A stretch of DNA of 64,000 nt, from NCBI GenBank assembly GCA_040905185.1, contig JBBDRZ010000006.1, positions 1 through 64,000 of the forward strand. The letters run 5' to 3'. The notes under the pieces were generated by a model. That model had not been told where the DNA came from. It saw only the letters and a list, made by a program, of their open reading frames with translations, and did no database searches. This DNA comes from DASTEQ01 sp040905185. GTDB taxonomy: Bacteria; Chloroflexota; Limnocylindria; QHBO01. A program made the position numbers and the translations under genes. This document shows, piece after piece, positions 53,662 through 62,076 of the stretch; the first letter of the stretch is position 1; every line of letters begins with the position of its first letter.

Positions 53662-54795
53662 TTGACCGTCCAAGCGCAGACACCCGCCCGTCGCGCGACC
53701 CGGCTGACCCTGGTGATCGCCGCGAGCGCCATCCTCGTATTGATCGTGGCCGGCGCAGTCGCCGTCGTCGCGCCGATCTTGACCGCGGCCACGGCCACCG
53801 TCACCCTCGAGGACGGAGTCGAGGGCTGCATGGGCGTCCGAACGACGCCCGGCAGCGAGAACACCACGAAGGAACTGGTTGGCGGCACGCTCGAGCCGGG
53901 CGGCACAGCCCTGTTCCGGTTCACGTTCCCCGCAGTGGAGAACGGAAACCCCGGCCAGGAAGAGTGGAGGATCACCGACTGCGTCTTCCTAAATAACGAG
54001 CCCTTCCAGAAGTACGACGTCACGGCATTGGAGAACGACGAAAGCCCGGTGGTGATCGAATTCGTGCTCACCATCCCGGCCGACACGCCCGTGGGCGCCG
54101 AGTACTGCAACTACGCGAAAACGACGCAGACCCCCAGCGACGAGCAGGGAAGCAACCGGAAAGCCGGTCCCGCGTGCTTCATCGTCGGTGGCGCGCTTCG
54201 GATCGAGAAGAATGACGCGAGCGGCGCTCCACTGGCCGGCGCGACGTTCACCGTCGCTTGCGACTGGCCCAATGTCTCCGAGGAGACCTTCCTGCCGGAC
54301 ACCATCCTGAGCGCCCCAACCAACGGCACGATCACCCCGCCGGGCGGCGTCTCGACGGTAACCATCGATTCAACCGATGATGGATCGTTCACCAGGACCG
54401 TCGTGACCGGCAACCTTGGCGTCATCACCGTGAACGGCCCAGTCGACACGGAGTGCACCTTCACCGAGATTGCGGCACCTGCTGGATACATCGCCCCCAC
54501 GCCACCGAACAACACGGTGACGCTGACCATCGACGATGCCGGCCAGCAGACGCATGCGTTCGTGAACGTGCTGCCGTCCACTCCGACGCCGACGCCGACC
54601 CTCACGCCGACCCCCACGCCTGAGGGCACCCAGGCCGGTGGGACGGGAACCCCAGCGCCATCGTTGCCGAGCACGGGCATGAATCTGCCGGTTATCGGTG
54701 GCACGTTGGCGGCCATTCTCTTCGGCGCAATCCTGATCGCCTCCTTGGGCGCGCTGGCCTACGTGAACGTCGTCGCGGTGCGGCGCCGCCGCTGA
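53662..54795 (+). CDS. Secreted LPxTG-like cell-wall protein 2 with SpaA-like isopeptide domain
   Basis: 377 residues from TTG 53662 (AAGGAG upstream); the longer frame to 53416 covers the leader and is rejected. Signal/anchor helix ~15-43, a beta domain (~45-172), then a SpaA/prealbumin-like domain (~176-302) opening LRIEKNDASGAPLAGATF with Lys183 and closing FTEIAAPAGY with Glu269, the usual isopeptide-bond pair. Thr-Pro linker, LPSTG at 335-339, membrane helix and RRRR: a canonical sortase signal. N-terminal first ~18 residues and last ~60 mirror gene 1. Confidence 0.85.
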   Translation: MTVQAQTPARRATRLTLVIAASAILVLIVAGAVAVVAPILTAATATVTLEDGVEGCMGVRTTPGSENTTKELVGGTLEPGGTALFRFTFPAVENGNPGQEEWRITDCVFLNNEPFQKYDVTALENDESPVVIEFVLTIPADTPVGAEYCNYAKTTQTPSDEQGSNRKAGPACFIVGGALRIEKNDASGAPLAGATFTVACDWPNVSEETFLPDTILSAPTNGTITPPGGVSTVTIDSTDDGSFTRTVVTGNLGVITVNGPVDTECTFTEIAAPAGYIAPTPPNNTVTLTIDDAGQQTHAFVNVLPSTPTPTPTLTPTPTPEGTQAGGTGTPAPSLPSTGMNLPVIGGTLAAILFGAILIASLGALAYVNVVAVRRRR

Positions 54796-54809
54796 CCCAG
54801 GCGAACAGC

Positions 54810-54841
54810 AATCAGGCCCCCGGGAAACCGGGGGCCTGATT
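54810..54841 (+). terminator. Terminator-like hairpin after surface gene 2
   Basis: AATCAGGCCCCCGG-GAAA-CCGGGGGCCTGATT, a 14 bp perfect stem capped by a GAAA tetraloop, 14 nt after the stop. It is the same stem as after gene 1 and could also serve the convergent kbl gene. Confidence 0.8.
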
Positions 54842-54863
54842 CGTTACTGGTGCCTGTCGCGTG

Positions 54864-56075
54864 TCAGATGAGGGCCAGCTCGCGACCCACCTTCTCGAAT
54901 GCGGTCAGGCACGCGTCGAGGTCCTGGTCGGTGTGCTCGGCGGTCACGATCGTGCGCACTCGGCTCTTGGCCTCGGGCACGGTCGGGTAGCCAATCCCCT
55001 GGGCGAACACGCCCTCCTCGAACAGGCGATCCGACAGCTGCATGGCGAGCGCGCCGCCGCCGGCGATGACCGGCGTGATGGGCGTCTCGGACTGACCGAT
55101 GTCGAAGCCCAGCTCCCGCAGCCCCTCCTTGAAGCGACGGGTGTTGGCCCACAGGCGCTCGATCCGCTCCGGCTCGGTTTCGAGGACCTCGATCGCCGCC
55201 AGGCATGCGGCGGCCACGCCGGGTGGATGCGAGGTCGAGAACAGGAACGGCCGCGCCCGGTGAATGAGCACGTCGCGCAGCGACTGGCTGCCGGCCACGT
55301 AGCCGCCCAGGACACCCATCGCCTTGGACAGGGTGCCGACCTGGACGTGGACCCGCCCGTGCAGATCGAAGTGGTCGACCGTGCCGCGCCCGTTGCGTCC
55401 CAGGACGCCCGAACCGTGCGCGTCATCGACGTACACGATCGCCTCCGCCTCCTCGGCCGCGTCGACGATCTCCGGCAGGCGGGCGATGTCGCCGTCCATC
55501 GAGAAGACGCCATCGGTGATGACCAGGATCGTCCGGTCTGCCCCGCCGGGCGCAGCCCGGATCTCGCGCAGGATGGCGCGCAGCGCATCGGTATCGGCAT
55601 GCGCGAACAGGCGGCGCTCGGCCTTGGTCAGCCGGATGCCGTCAATGATGCTGGCGTGGTTGAGCTCGTCGGAGACGATGACCGCGCCCTCTCCGGCCAG
55701 GACGGGAATGGTCCCCGTGTTGGCCGTGAAGCCGGACTGGAAGGTGAGGGTGGCCTCCACCCCCTTGAAATCGGCCAACCGCGACTCGAGCTGCTGGTGG
55801 AGGGTCATGGTGCCGGCGATGGTCCGCACCGCTCCCGATCCCGCGCCCAGGGCCTGGGTGGCGAAGATGGTCGCCTCGCGGAGCTTGGGGTGGGTGGTCA
55901 GGCCGAGGTAGTTGTTGCTCGACAGGGTGATGACCTCGCGGCCGTCGATCCGGCATCGGGCCTGCTGCTCGCTCTCCACCACCCGCAGGCGGCGGTACTG
56001 GCCCTTGGCGCGCAGGTCGTCGAGGTCGGCGTTCAGGAAGGCCAACGGATTTCGCCTGGACCGGACCGATGTCAT
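54864..56075 (-). CDS. kbl: Glycine C-acetyltransferase (2-amino-3-ketobutyrate CoA ligase)
   Basis: 403 residues, PLP enzyme of the alpha-oxoamine synthase family. Cleaves 2-amino-3-ketobutyrate with CoA to glycine and acetyl-CoA. PLP Lys251 in QVGTLSKAMGVLGGY, DDAHGSGVLG (Asp to pyridine N), SDELNHASIIDGIRL. An 8-amino-7-oxononanoate synthase identity is less likely because tdh lies directly upstream (ATGA overlap), giving the two-step threonine pathway. Confidence 0.92.
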   Translation of the reverse strand: MTSVRSRRNPLAFLNADLDDLRAKGQYRRLRVVESEQQARCRIDGREVITLSSNNYLGLTTHPKLREATIFATQALGAGSGAVRTIAGTMTLHQQLESRLADFKGVEATLTFQSGFTANTGTIPVLAGEGAVIVSDELNHASIIDGIRLTKAERRLFAHADTDALRAILREIRAAPGGADRTILVITDGVFSMDGDIARLPEIVDAAEEAEAIVYVDDAHGSGVLGRNGRGTVDHFDLHGRVHVQVGTLSKAMGVLGGYVAGSQSLRDVLIHRARPFLFSTSHPPGVAAACLAAIEVLETEPERIERLWANTRRFKEGLRELGFDIGQSETPITPVIAGGGALAMQLSDRLFEEGVFAQGIGYPTVPEAKSRVRTIVTAEHTDQDLDACLTAFEKVGRELALI

Positions 56076-57097
56076 GGCGTGAGCACCACCTTACCGGCAT
56101 GCCGCGACCCCAGCAGGTCGAATCCCTGCTGCCAGTCGGCGAGATCGAACCGATGGGTGAGGATAGGCGCCACGTCCAGTGCCCCGGACCGCAGGAGCTG
56201 CTGGGTCCGCTCCCAGGTGTCGTAGATCCGGCGCCCGAAGACGCCATGCACCCGCACGCCTTTCTCGATGACCAGGTTCGACAGGTCGACCGCCACGGGC
56301 TCGCCAAAGATCCCCAGCAGGCTGACCCGCCCCCCGCGGGTCACGAAGCGCAGGGCCTGGTCCAGGGCCGCAGCCGACCCACTCATCTCGAGCACGGCAT
56401 CCACCCCGTCCCCGCCGGTCGCCTCCAGCACCCGCGCGACGGTGTCCGGCTCACGGCCGTCCAGGGCCAGGTCGGCGCCCATTCGGGCGGCCAGTCCCAG
56501 CCGGTACGGTTCGGTGTCGGTGGCCACCACCCAGGTCGCCCCGGCCGCCTTGGCAATGCCCACCGCGCACAGCCCGATGGGTCCGCAACCGGTGACCGCC
56601 ACCGTCCGGCCCGCGATGGGCTCAACGAACGCGGCATGCACCGCGTTGCCCATCGGCTCCTGGAGGGCAACGACGGCCGGGTCGAGCCCATTGGATTCCA
56701 CCGCGTTGGCTTCTGGGATGACCACGTACTCGGCGAAGCCGCCGTTGACGTGGGCGCCGATGACCCGCAGGTTGCGGCACAGGTGCGCGGAGCCGGCGCG
56801 GCACTGGGCACACGTGCCGCAGTACAGGTGCGATTCGACCCCGACCAGGTCCCCCTCGCGGACACGGGTCACTCCCGCGCCGGCGGCCACCACCCGGCCG
56901 GCCAGCTCGTGGCCCAGGATGACCGGGGGCTTGATGTTCTCGGCCGCCCAGCGGTCCCACAGATAGATGTGGCGATCGGTCCCGCACACGCTGGCCGCTT
57001 CGATCCGGAGCTGGACCTCGCCCGGGCCCGGAGTGGGGACGGGCGCGTCGATGATCTCGAGGCCCGGCTCGGCCCGGGTCTTGGCCAGGGCGCGCAT
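56072..57097 (-). CDS. tdh: L-threonine 3-dehydrogenase
   Basis: 341 residues, zinc-containing medium-chain dehydrogenase. Oxidises threonine to 2-amino-3-ketobutyrate with NAD. Catalytic zinc ligands Cys38 (VCGTDRH) and His63-Glu64 (LGHELAG); structural zinc in YCGTCAQCRAGSAHLC; Rossmann motif VTGCGPIGLCAVGIAKAAG. The HIYLWD after the first Cys is typical of Tdh. Its ATG shares one base with the FAH stop (TGATG). Confidence 0.93.
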   Translation of the reverse strand: MRALAKTRAEPGLEIIDAPVPTPGPGEVQLRIEAASVCGTDRHIYLWDRWAAENIKPPVILGHELAGRVVAAGAGVTRVREGDLVGVESHLYCGTCAQCRAGSAHLCRNLRVIGAHVNGGFAEYVVIPEANAVESNGLDPAVVALQEPMGNAVHAAFVEPIAGRTVAVTGCGPIGLCAVGIAKAAGATWVVATDTEPYRLGLAARMGADLALDGREPDTVARVLEATGGDGVDAVLEMSGSAAALDQALRFVTRGGRVSLLGIFGEPVAVDLSNLVIEKGVRVHGVFGRRIYDTWERTQQLLRSGALDVAPILTHRFDLADWQQGFDLLGSRHAGKVVLTP

Positions 57098-58026
57098 CAG
57101 GCGATGCCGGCCGGCTCGGTGATGCCGGCCGCCGTCGCGTGGTCGTCGGCGCGCGGCTGCTCATCAACGATGGTGTTCTCCAGGATCCCGACCCCGGCGA
57201 TCTCACACCCCATGACGTCCCCACCCGACAGGTAGCGCGGCGGGTCGTGGTAGTGGCCGACCCCGGCCGGCGTGCCGGTGGCCAGGATGTCGCCCGGCTC
57301 CAAAGTGATCGATCGCGACACGAAGGCGATCAGGCTGGGCACGTCCCAGATCATCTCGGCCGTGGTCGATTCCTGCCAGGTCTCGCCATTGACCCAGGAG
57401 CGCAGCGCGAGCCGGCCGGGGTCGCCGATCTGGTCGCGGGTCACGACGACCGGCCCCATGGGCGCAAAGCCGTCCCAGCTCTTGGCCCGCAGCCACTGGC
57501 GGTCCTCGCGCTGGAGGTCGCGGGCGGTGACGTCATTGAGGATGGTGTAGCCGAAGACGTGATCCAGCGCCCGGTCGGGGGCCACCTGCGTTGCGCGACG
57601 CCCGATGACCACCGCCAGCTCGCATTCGAGGTCCAGCTTGTCGGTGGCGCGGGGCCGGACCAGCTGGGCGCCGGGGTCGCTGATGGCATTCGCGAACTTG
57701 GCGAACAGCATCGGGTAGGCCGGGGGCTCAACGCCCTGCTCACGGCAGTGGTCGTGGTAGTTCAGGCCCACGCACACGATCTTGCCCGGACGCGGCAAGG
57801 GCGACAGGTGTCGGATTTCGGTGACTGGGACGAGGGCTCTCGCGGCGGTATCGCCGGCGGCCAGTGCGTCCGCGATCATGGCCTCCGGGTCGAGCTTGGC
57901 CAGGACCCCACCCAAATCAGCGCCCAGCGCATCGGTCAGGTCCAGCACGCCGTCGGGCTGCTCGACGCCCAGCCGCCGGCCCGGCGGGCCCCAAGCCTGG
58001 GTATGGGCAAACGCGACCAGCCGCAT
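57097..58026 (-). CDS. Fumarylacetoacetate hydrolase (FAH)-family protein
   Basis: 309 residues from ATG 58026. FAH-fold C-terminal domain with KIVCVGLNYHDHCREQG, the metal ligands in DLECELAVVIGR (Glu-x-Glu), FGYTILNDVTARDLQ, WDGFAPMGPVVV and GDILATGTPAGVGHY. Could be an acylpyruvate hydrolase, oxaloacetate decarboxylase or 2-hydroxyhepta-diene-dioate isomerase; the tdh-kbl context does not settle which. Confidence 0.87.
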   Translation of the reverse strand: MRLVAFAHTQAWGPPGRRLGVEQPDGVLDLTDALGADLGGVLAKLDPEAMIADALAAGDTAARALVPVTEIRHLSPLPRPGKIVCVGLNYHDHCREQGVEPPAYPMLFAKFANAISDPGAQLVRPRATDKLDLECELAVVIGRRATQVAPDRALDHVFGYTILNDVTARDLQREDRQWLRAKSWDGFAPMGPVVVTRDQIGDPGRLALRSWVNGETWQESTTAEMIWDVPSLIAFVSRSITLEPGDILATGTPAGVGHYHDPPRYLSGGDVMGCEIAGVGILENTIVDEQPRADDHATAAGITEPAGIA

Positions 58027-58033
58027 CGGGCCG

Positions 58034-58459
58034 TCAGTCCTCGGTGAACCAGGACCGCGTGGCGGGCCGAAACAGGCCGGCGATGAGGACCACCGAGATG
58101 GCGGCGCCGAGTGGCAGCATGAGGGTGGTCCACCCCGCGGCCGCCTCGGCGGGCATGGCAAGGGCGACCGGCACCAGCCCAGCCAGGATGGGGGCCGGCA
58201 GGAGCGAGATGCCCAGCGCGAAGCCGAAACCGGCGCGCTTGTGCTGGAGCACCAGGGTCAGGCCAAAGAGGACCGCCGCCAGCTCGGCCATCATGAACAG
58301 GCCCAGGAGCGAGAAGGGCGCCTTCTCGCTGAAGTCGACGAAGGCGATGATCCGGGGCAGGAGCAGCCCGGTAACCCCCAGTAGCAGCCCAACCCAGACG
58401 AACCAGGCCATGAGCCCGAACGAGGGGCGGTGGCGGGTGGCGGGGGGAGCCGGCTCCAT
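58034..58459 (-). CDS. Four-helix membrane protein of unknown function
   Basis: 141 residues from ATG 58459 (an ATG at 58468 is also possible). Four hydrophobic segments, MAWFVWVGLLLGVTGLLLPRI through AAISVVLIAGLFRP. No family recognised. First gene of the FAH-tdh-kbl operon, ending 8 nt before the FAH start. TACGAT lies 7 nt before the ATG, suggesting a leaderless operon start. Confidence 0.7.
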   Translation of the reverse strand: MEPAPPATRHRPSFGLMAWFVWVGLLLGVTGLLLPRIIAFVDFSEKAPFSLLGLFMMAELAAVLFGLTLVLQHKRAGFGFALGISLLPAPILAGLVPVALAMPAEAAAGWTTLMLPLGAAISVVLIAGLFRPATRSWFTED

Positions 58460-58466
58460 GTCCGGC

Positions 58467-58472
58467 ATCGTA
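58467..58472 (-). promoter_or_regulatory. Putative -10 element for the tdh-kbl operon
   Basis: TACGAT on the minus strand, 7 nt before the ATG at 58459. Divergent from TACCAT at 58489. Confidence 0.45.
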
Positions 58473-58488
58473 GCAAGGGGTCGTCCTC

Positions 58489-58494
58489 TACCAT
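58489..58494 (+). promoter_or_regulatory. Putative -10 element for the lipoprotein gene
   Basis: TACCAT with 8 nt to the ATG at 58503; no Shine-Dalgarno. Confidence 0.45.
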
Positions 58495-58502
58495 GCGGCG
58501 TC

Positions 58503-59159
58503 ATGTCCGTGCGCGCCCGCTCCCGCCCTGCGTCGCGGGCCATCCTCATCGGAGCGGCCTTCGTGACGCTCGTCGTGGCACTCGAGGCCTGCCTGCCGCT
58601 CCCCACCCAGACGCCGTCTCCCTCACCCAGGGCCACGCCCCGTGCCACGCCGACGGCCGAACCGAGCATCACGCCGGAGGCGACGCCCCGGCCCTACTCG
58701 CTTGAGAACCCGGCCCTGCAGGATGAACGTCTGATTCAGGTCACGGTGGCCCCCAACCTGGCCACCGACGCCTCGGGCCAGATCGTGGTGACGGTCACCA
58801 ATCTCGACGCCACCCGCATCACGGAAATCGTCCTGCGCTGGTCGACGTCGCTGGACGAGCACCTGTTCCTGGCGCCGTTCGTCCCATCCTCCGACCGGAT
58901 CTGCGAAGGCTGCCCCCCGCTCAGCTGGATTCAGGCCTGGACCAAGTGGGTGTGGGGGCCCGGTGAAAGCGGAGAGCCGGCCGGCACCACGTCGCTGGGG
59001 TGGGGTCCGCTGGATCCGGGCGCGACCCTGGTCATCCCGATCATCGCCAACCGCCGCAGGGATGGTCCGGTCGATTTCGACCTGCAGCTCCTGGCCGGGG
59101 AGGCGCTCCTCCGCCAGGAGGGCGGGCAACCGGCCTGGCTCCGGGTGACCGTCCCATGA
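58503..59159 (+). CDS. Putative lipoprotein
   Basis: 218 residues from ATG 58503. Signal peptide ending in ALEAC (Cys30), a Pro/Thr linker (~33-62), and a beta-rich domain (~70-218) with VTVTNLDATRITEIVLRW and an ICEGCPP Cys pair. The fold may be immunoglobulin-like; no family recognised. The longer frame upstream is antisense to the FAH and membrane-protein genes and is not used. Confidence 0.7.
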   Translation: MSVRARSRPASRAILIGAAFVTLVVALEACLPLPTQTPSPSPRATPRATPTAEPSITPEATPRPYSLENPALQDERLIQVTVAPNLATDASGQIVVTVTNLDATRITEIVLRWSTSLDEHLFLAPFVPSSDRICEGCPPLSWIQAWTKWVWGPGESGEPAGTTSLGWGPLDPGATLVIPIIANRRRDGPVDFDLQLLAGEALLRQEGGQPAWLRVTVP

Positions 59160-59175
59160 CGCAGGTCACCCTCCC

Positions 59176-59877
59176 ATGATGCGCGGCATCCTCCCGGCCT
59201 GGACCGAGCCCGATCCGGCCCTGTACCACCGCCTGGGGGACATGATCGACCCCGGTCGCAAGGTGCTGGCCGCCCTGGAGCGGATCGTGCCCCTGTCCGG
59301 CAAACGGATCGCGGACGTGGGCACCGGGATCGGCCACTACCCCATGCTCCTCGCCCGGCGCACGGCGCGCACCTATGGCATCGAGTCCGATCCGTCCCTG
59401 CTGGGGGAAGCGCGCCTGCGGGCCAGCGCGGCGCACCAGCCAAACATCCGGATGCTGGAGGGCGAGGCCACCGCCCTCCCCCTGCGCGACGCCGCGGTCG
59501 ACATCGTGCTCCATGGCCTGATCGAGGCCGAGGAGGACTCGCTGCCGGCCATCGCCGAAGCGCTGCGCGTCCTGCGTCCCGGGGGGCGGCTGGTGGTCAT
59601 GGGCTACTACGGCCGCGACGACGTGGGGCCGCTCCTCGAGCCGGAGGTCGTGGCCCATGCTCGTCACGCCACCCAGCGGCGGATCGGCTGGTGGGTGCGC
59701 CACGGGTTCAAGATCAAGGTCGTCCACGCCAGGCTCGACCTGCGCGACACCGAGGCTGCACATGCCATCCTGCCGCGCCTGTACGGCGACCGCGCGCGGG
59801 CCTTCCTGATGAGCTCGTATCCGCCCCTGCCGGAGCTCAAGCTGGGGCTCTACCACCTCGCCAAGGCATCGGCCTGA
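59176..59877 (+). CDS. Class I SAM-dependent methyltransferase
   Basis: 233 residues. Motif I IADVGTGIGHYPMLLARR (AdoMet binding), acidic ESDPSL after strand 2, and post-I VDIVLHGLIEAEED then ALRVLRPGGRLVVMG, the usual order. The second half (RHATQRRIGWWVRHGFKIKVVHARLD) does not indicate a substrate. Follows the lipoprotein by 16 nt, likely co-transcribed. Confidence 0.85.
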   Translation: MMRGILPAWTEPDPALYHRLGDMIDPGRKVLAALERIVPLSGKRIADVGTGIGHYPMLLARRTARTYGIESDPSLLGEARLRASAAHQPNIRMLEGEATALPLRDAAVDIVLHGLIEAEEDSLPAIAEALRVLRPGGRLVVMGYYGRDDVGPLLEPEVVAHARHATQRRIGWWVRHGFKIKVVHARLDLRDTEAAHAILPRLYGDRARAFLMSSYPPLPELKLGLYHLAKASA

Positions 59878-59927
59878 TCCGCCCAAAAGCGGTCCCTGGC
59901 GCCGTGTTATCGGTCTATCATCCGCCC

Positions 59928-59966
59928 GGGAGGCCAGGTTCTTCTCCCCCCGGAGCCTGGCCTCCC
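59928..59966 (+). terminator. Candidate terminator hairpin
   Basis: GGGAGGCCAGG (59928-59938) and CCTGGCCTCCC (59956-59966) pair perfectly over 11 bp with a 17 nt pyrimidine-rich loop. No T-run. Lies between the methyltransferase and pruA; a GATAAT (60008-60013) follows that could be the pruA -10. Confidence 0.5.
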
Positions 59967-60042
59967 ACTGTGCCTGACGGGCATTTCGGGCCCCCCGGAG
60001 CCGGTGCGATAATCCGGACCGACCCATCCAGGAGACCCATCC

Positions 60043-61638
60043 GTGACCGCGACCAGCCCTCGCCTGAAGATCACCTACGCCACCCTCAGCGCCGATAACC
60101 CCGAGCTCCAGGCGGCCTTCGATCGGGCGGTGGATTGGGCCCGCGGCGAGCTGGGCAAGACGTACCCGATGCTGATCGGATCCGAGCTGCGCGAGGGGGG
60201 CGAGACCTTCGAGCACCGCTCCCCGATCGACACCGAGTTGGTCGTCAGCCGCTTCCCGGTCGGCACCCGCAAGGACGTGCATGACGCGGTCGCCGCGGCC
60301 CGCCACGCGTTCCCGGCCTGGCGCGACCTCGGCTGGCGGCGCCGGCTCGAGACCATCCGCCGCGCGGCGGACCTCATCAGCGAGCGGCAGTTCGATTACG
60401 CGGCGCTCATGACCTTCGAGGTCGGCAAGAACCGGCTGGAGTCGCTGGGCGACGTGGAGGAGACGGCGGATCTGCTCCGCTACTACGCCGACCAGATGGA
60501 GGCCCACGACGGGTTCGTCCAGCCCATGGGATCGCTGTCGCCGGCCGAGCACACCCGCTCGGTCCTCAAGCCACACGGCGTGTGGGCGGTCATCAGTCCC
60601 TTCAACTTCCCGATGGCCCTGGCCGGCGGGCCCGCGTCCGGCGCCCTGATCGCGGGCAACACGGTGGTCATGAAGCCCTCGTCCGACGCGCCGTTGATGG
60701 GCTGGAAGTTCGTCGAGGCCCTGCGCGAGGCGGGGATCCCGGACGGGGTCGTGAACTTCGTGACCGGCCCCGGCGAGAGCGTGGGCGCCGAGCTGGAGGA
60801 GAGCCCGGGCATCGACGGGATGGTGTTCACCGGCAGCCACGAGGTCGGGATGCGGCTGTACCGCGGATTCACGCGCGACTACCCGAGGCCGATCATCACC
60901 GAGATGGGGGGCAAGAACCCGGCCATCGTCACCGCCAGCGCCGATCTGGATGAAGCGGCAGAGGGCGTGGCCCGCTCGGCGTTCGGGTTCGACGGGCAGA
61001 AGTGCAGCGCCAACTCGCGGGTCTACGTCGAGCGCAGCGTGGCGGCGGAGTTCGTCCAGCGGCTTGCCGAGCGAGCACGGCAGATCAAGGTGGGCGACCC
61101 CACCCAGCGCGAGAACTGGATGGGGCCGGTCATCAACGCCCGGGCGCTGCGCAAGTTCAGCGATGCGGTCGAGGAGGCGCGCCGGGACGGCGGCACCATC
61201 GCGGCCGGGGGCCAGGTCCTCGACTCCGGCGATGCGGCGCGCGGCTATTTCCCGACCCCGACCGTGGTCACCGGCCTCCCGCCCGACCACCGCCTGTTCC
61301 GAGACGAGCTGTTCGTGCCGTTCGTGGTGGTGGCCGAGGTGGACTCCCTGGACGAGGCCCTGGGCCTGGCCAATGACACCCCCTACGGCCTGACGGCCGG
61401 CATCTTTTCGCACGACCAATCCGAGATCGAGCGCTTCCTGACCGGCATCCAGGCCGGGGTCGTGTACGTCAACCGGCGGAGCGGCGCGACCACCGGGGCG
61501 TGGCCGGGCATCCAGTCCTTCGGCGGCTGGAAGGGATCCGGCTCGTCGGGCAAGAGCGGCCTGGGCCCGTACTACGTTCAGCAGTTCCTGCGCGAACAGT
61601 CGCAGACGGTCATGGGCGAAGAGCCACCCCCCGCATGA
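60043..61638 (+). CDS. pruA: L-glutamate gamma-semialdehyde (P5C) dehydrogenase
   Basis: 531 residues, monofunctional RocA/PruA-type aldehyde dehydrogenase without a proline dehydrogenase domain. Oxidises glutamate semialdehyde from proline or arginine to glutamate. Catalytic Cys321 (FDGQKCSANS) and Glu287 (ITEMGGKNP); cofactor site ISPFNFPMALAGG and GFTGS-like FTGSHEVG. GTG start with AGGAG upstream. The aminotransferase further downstream may share the pathway. Confidence 0.92.
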   Translation: MTATSPRLKITYATLSADNPELQAAFDRAVDWARGELGKTYPMLIGSELREGGETFEHRSPIDTELVVSRFPVGTRKDVHDAVAAARHAFPAWRDLGWRRRLETIRRAADLISERQFDYAALMTFEVGKNRLESLGDVEETADLLRYYADQMEAHDGFVQPMGSLSPAEHTRSVLKPHGVWAVISPFNFPMALAGGPASGALIAGNTVVMKPSSDAPLMGWKFVEALREAGIPDGVVNFVTGPGESVGAELEESPGIDGMVFTGSHEVGMRLYRGFTRDYPRPIITEMGGKNPAIVTASADLDEAAEGVARSAFGFDGQKCSANSRVYVERSVAAEFVQRLAERARQIKVGDPTQRENWMGPVINARALRKFSDAVEEARRDGGTIAAGGQVLDSGDAARGYFPTPTVVTGLPPDHRLFRDELFVPFVVVAEVDSLDEALGLANDTPYGLTAGIFSHDQSEIERFLTGIQAGVVYVNRRSGATTGAWPGIQSFGGWKGSGSSGKSGLGPYYVQQFLREQSQTVMGEEPPPA

Positions 61639-62057
61639 CCCACCGTCGCCGCGCCGATGGGGTCGAGGCCGATCCGGCCGCCGCCCGGGTCGTCAGCAGC
61701 GGCTGGTTCGCGGTCGAGCTGCGGTACGCGTATCTGGTGGAGGATGCCCCTCAGCCGTACCTGGTCGAGGACCGAGTGGTCCTGATCGACGGGGATGACG
61801 AGGAGGCCGCCATGGGCCGCGCGGTGGAGATCGCGACCCGATACGAGGACGACTTCGAGACCGATGACGGCCGCCCCGGCGCCATTCGCTTCGACGGCAT
61901 CGTGGCCATCAAGGAGCTCGACGACCCGCCCGCGGCCGGAACCGAGGTATGGCACGAGTACATGTCGCCAACCGCTGGAGCGGCTGCGGGCGACGACGAG
62001 TCGCTGCCGCCGGTGTGGCCGACCGAGATGGCGTTTCCCCGCGCCCACGACACCTGA
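61635..62057 (+). CDS. DUF4288-like small protein
   Basis: 140 residues from ATG 61635, overlapping the pruA stop (ATGA). N-terminal segment WFAVELRYAYLVE...YLVEDRVVLIDGDDEEAAMGRAVEIA resembles the DUF4288 pattern; the rest is acidic, with an EVWHEYMSP end region. Role unknown. The longer frame to 61500 lies inside pruA. Confidence 0.68.
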   Translation: MTHRRRADGVEADPAAARVVSSGWFAVELRYAYLVEDAPQPYLVEDRVVLIDGDDEEAAMGRAVEIATRYEDDFETDDGRPGAIRFDGIVAIKELDDPPAAGTEVWHEYMSPTAGAAAGDDESLPPVWPTEMAFPRAHDT

Positions 62058-62076
62058 CGATCGAGGGTTAACCAGG

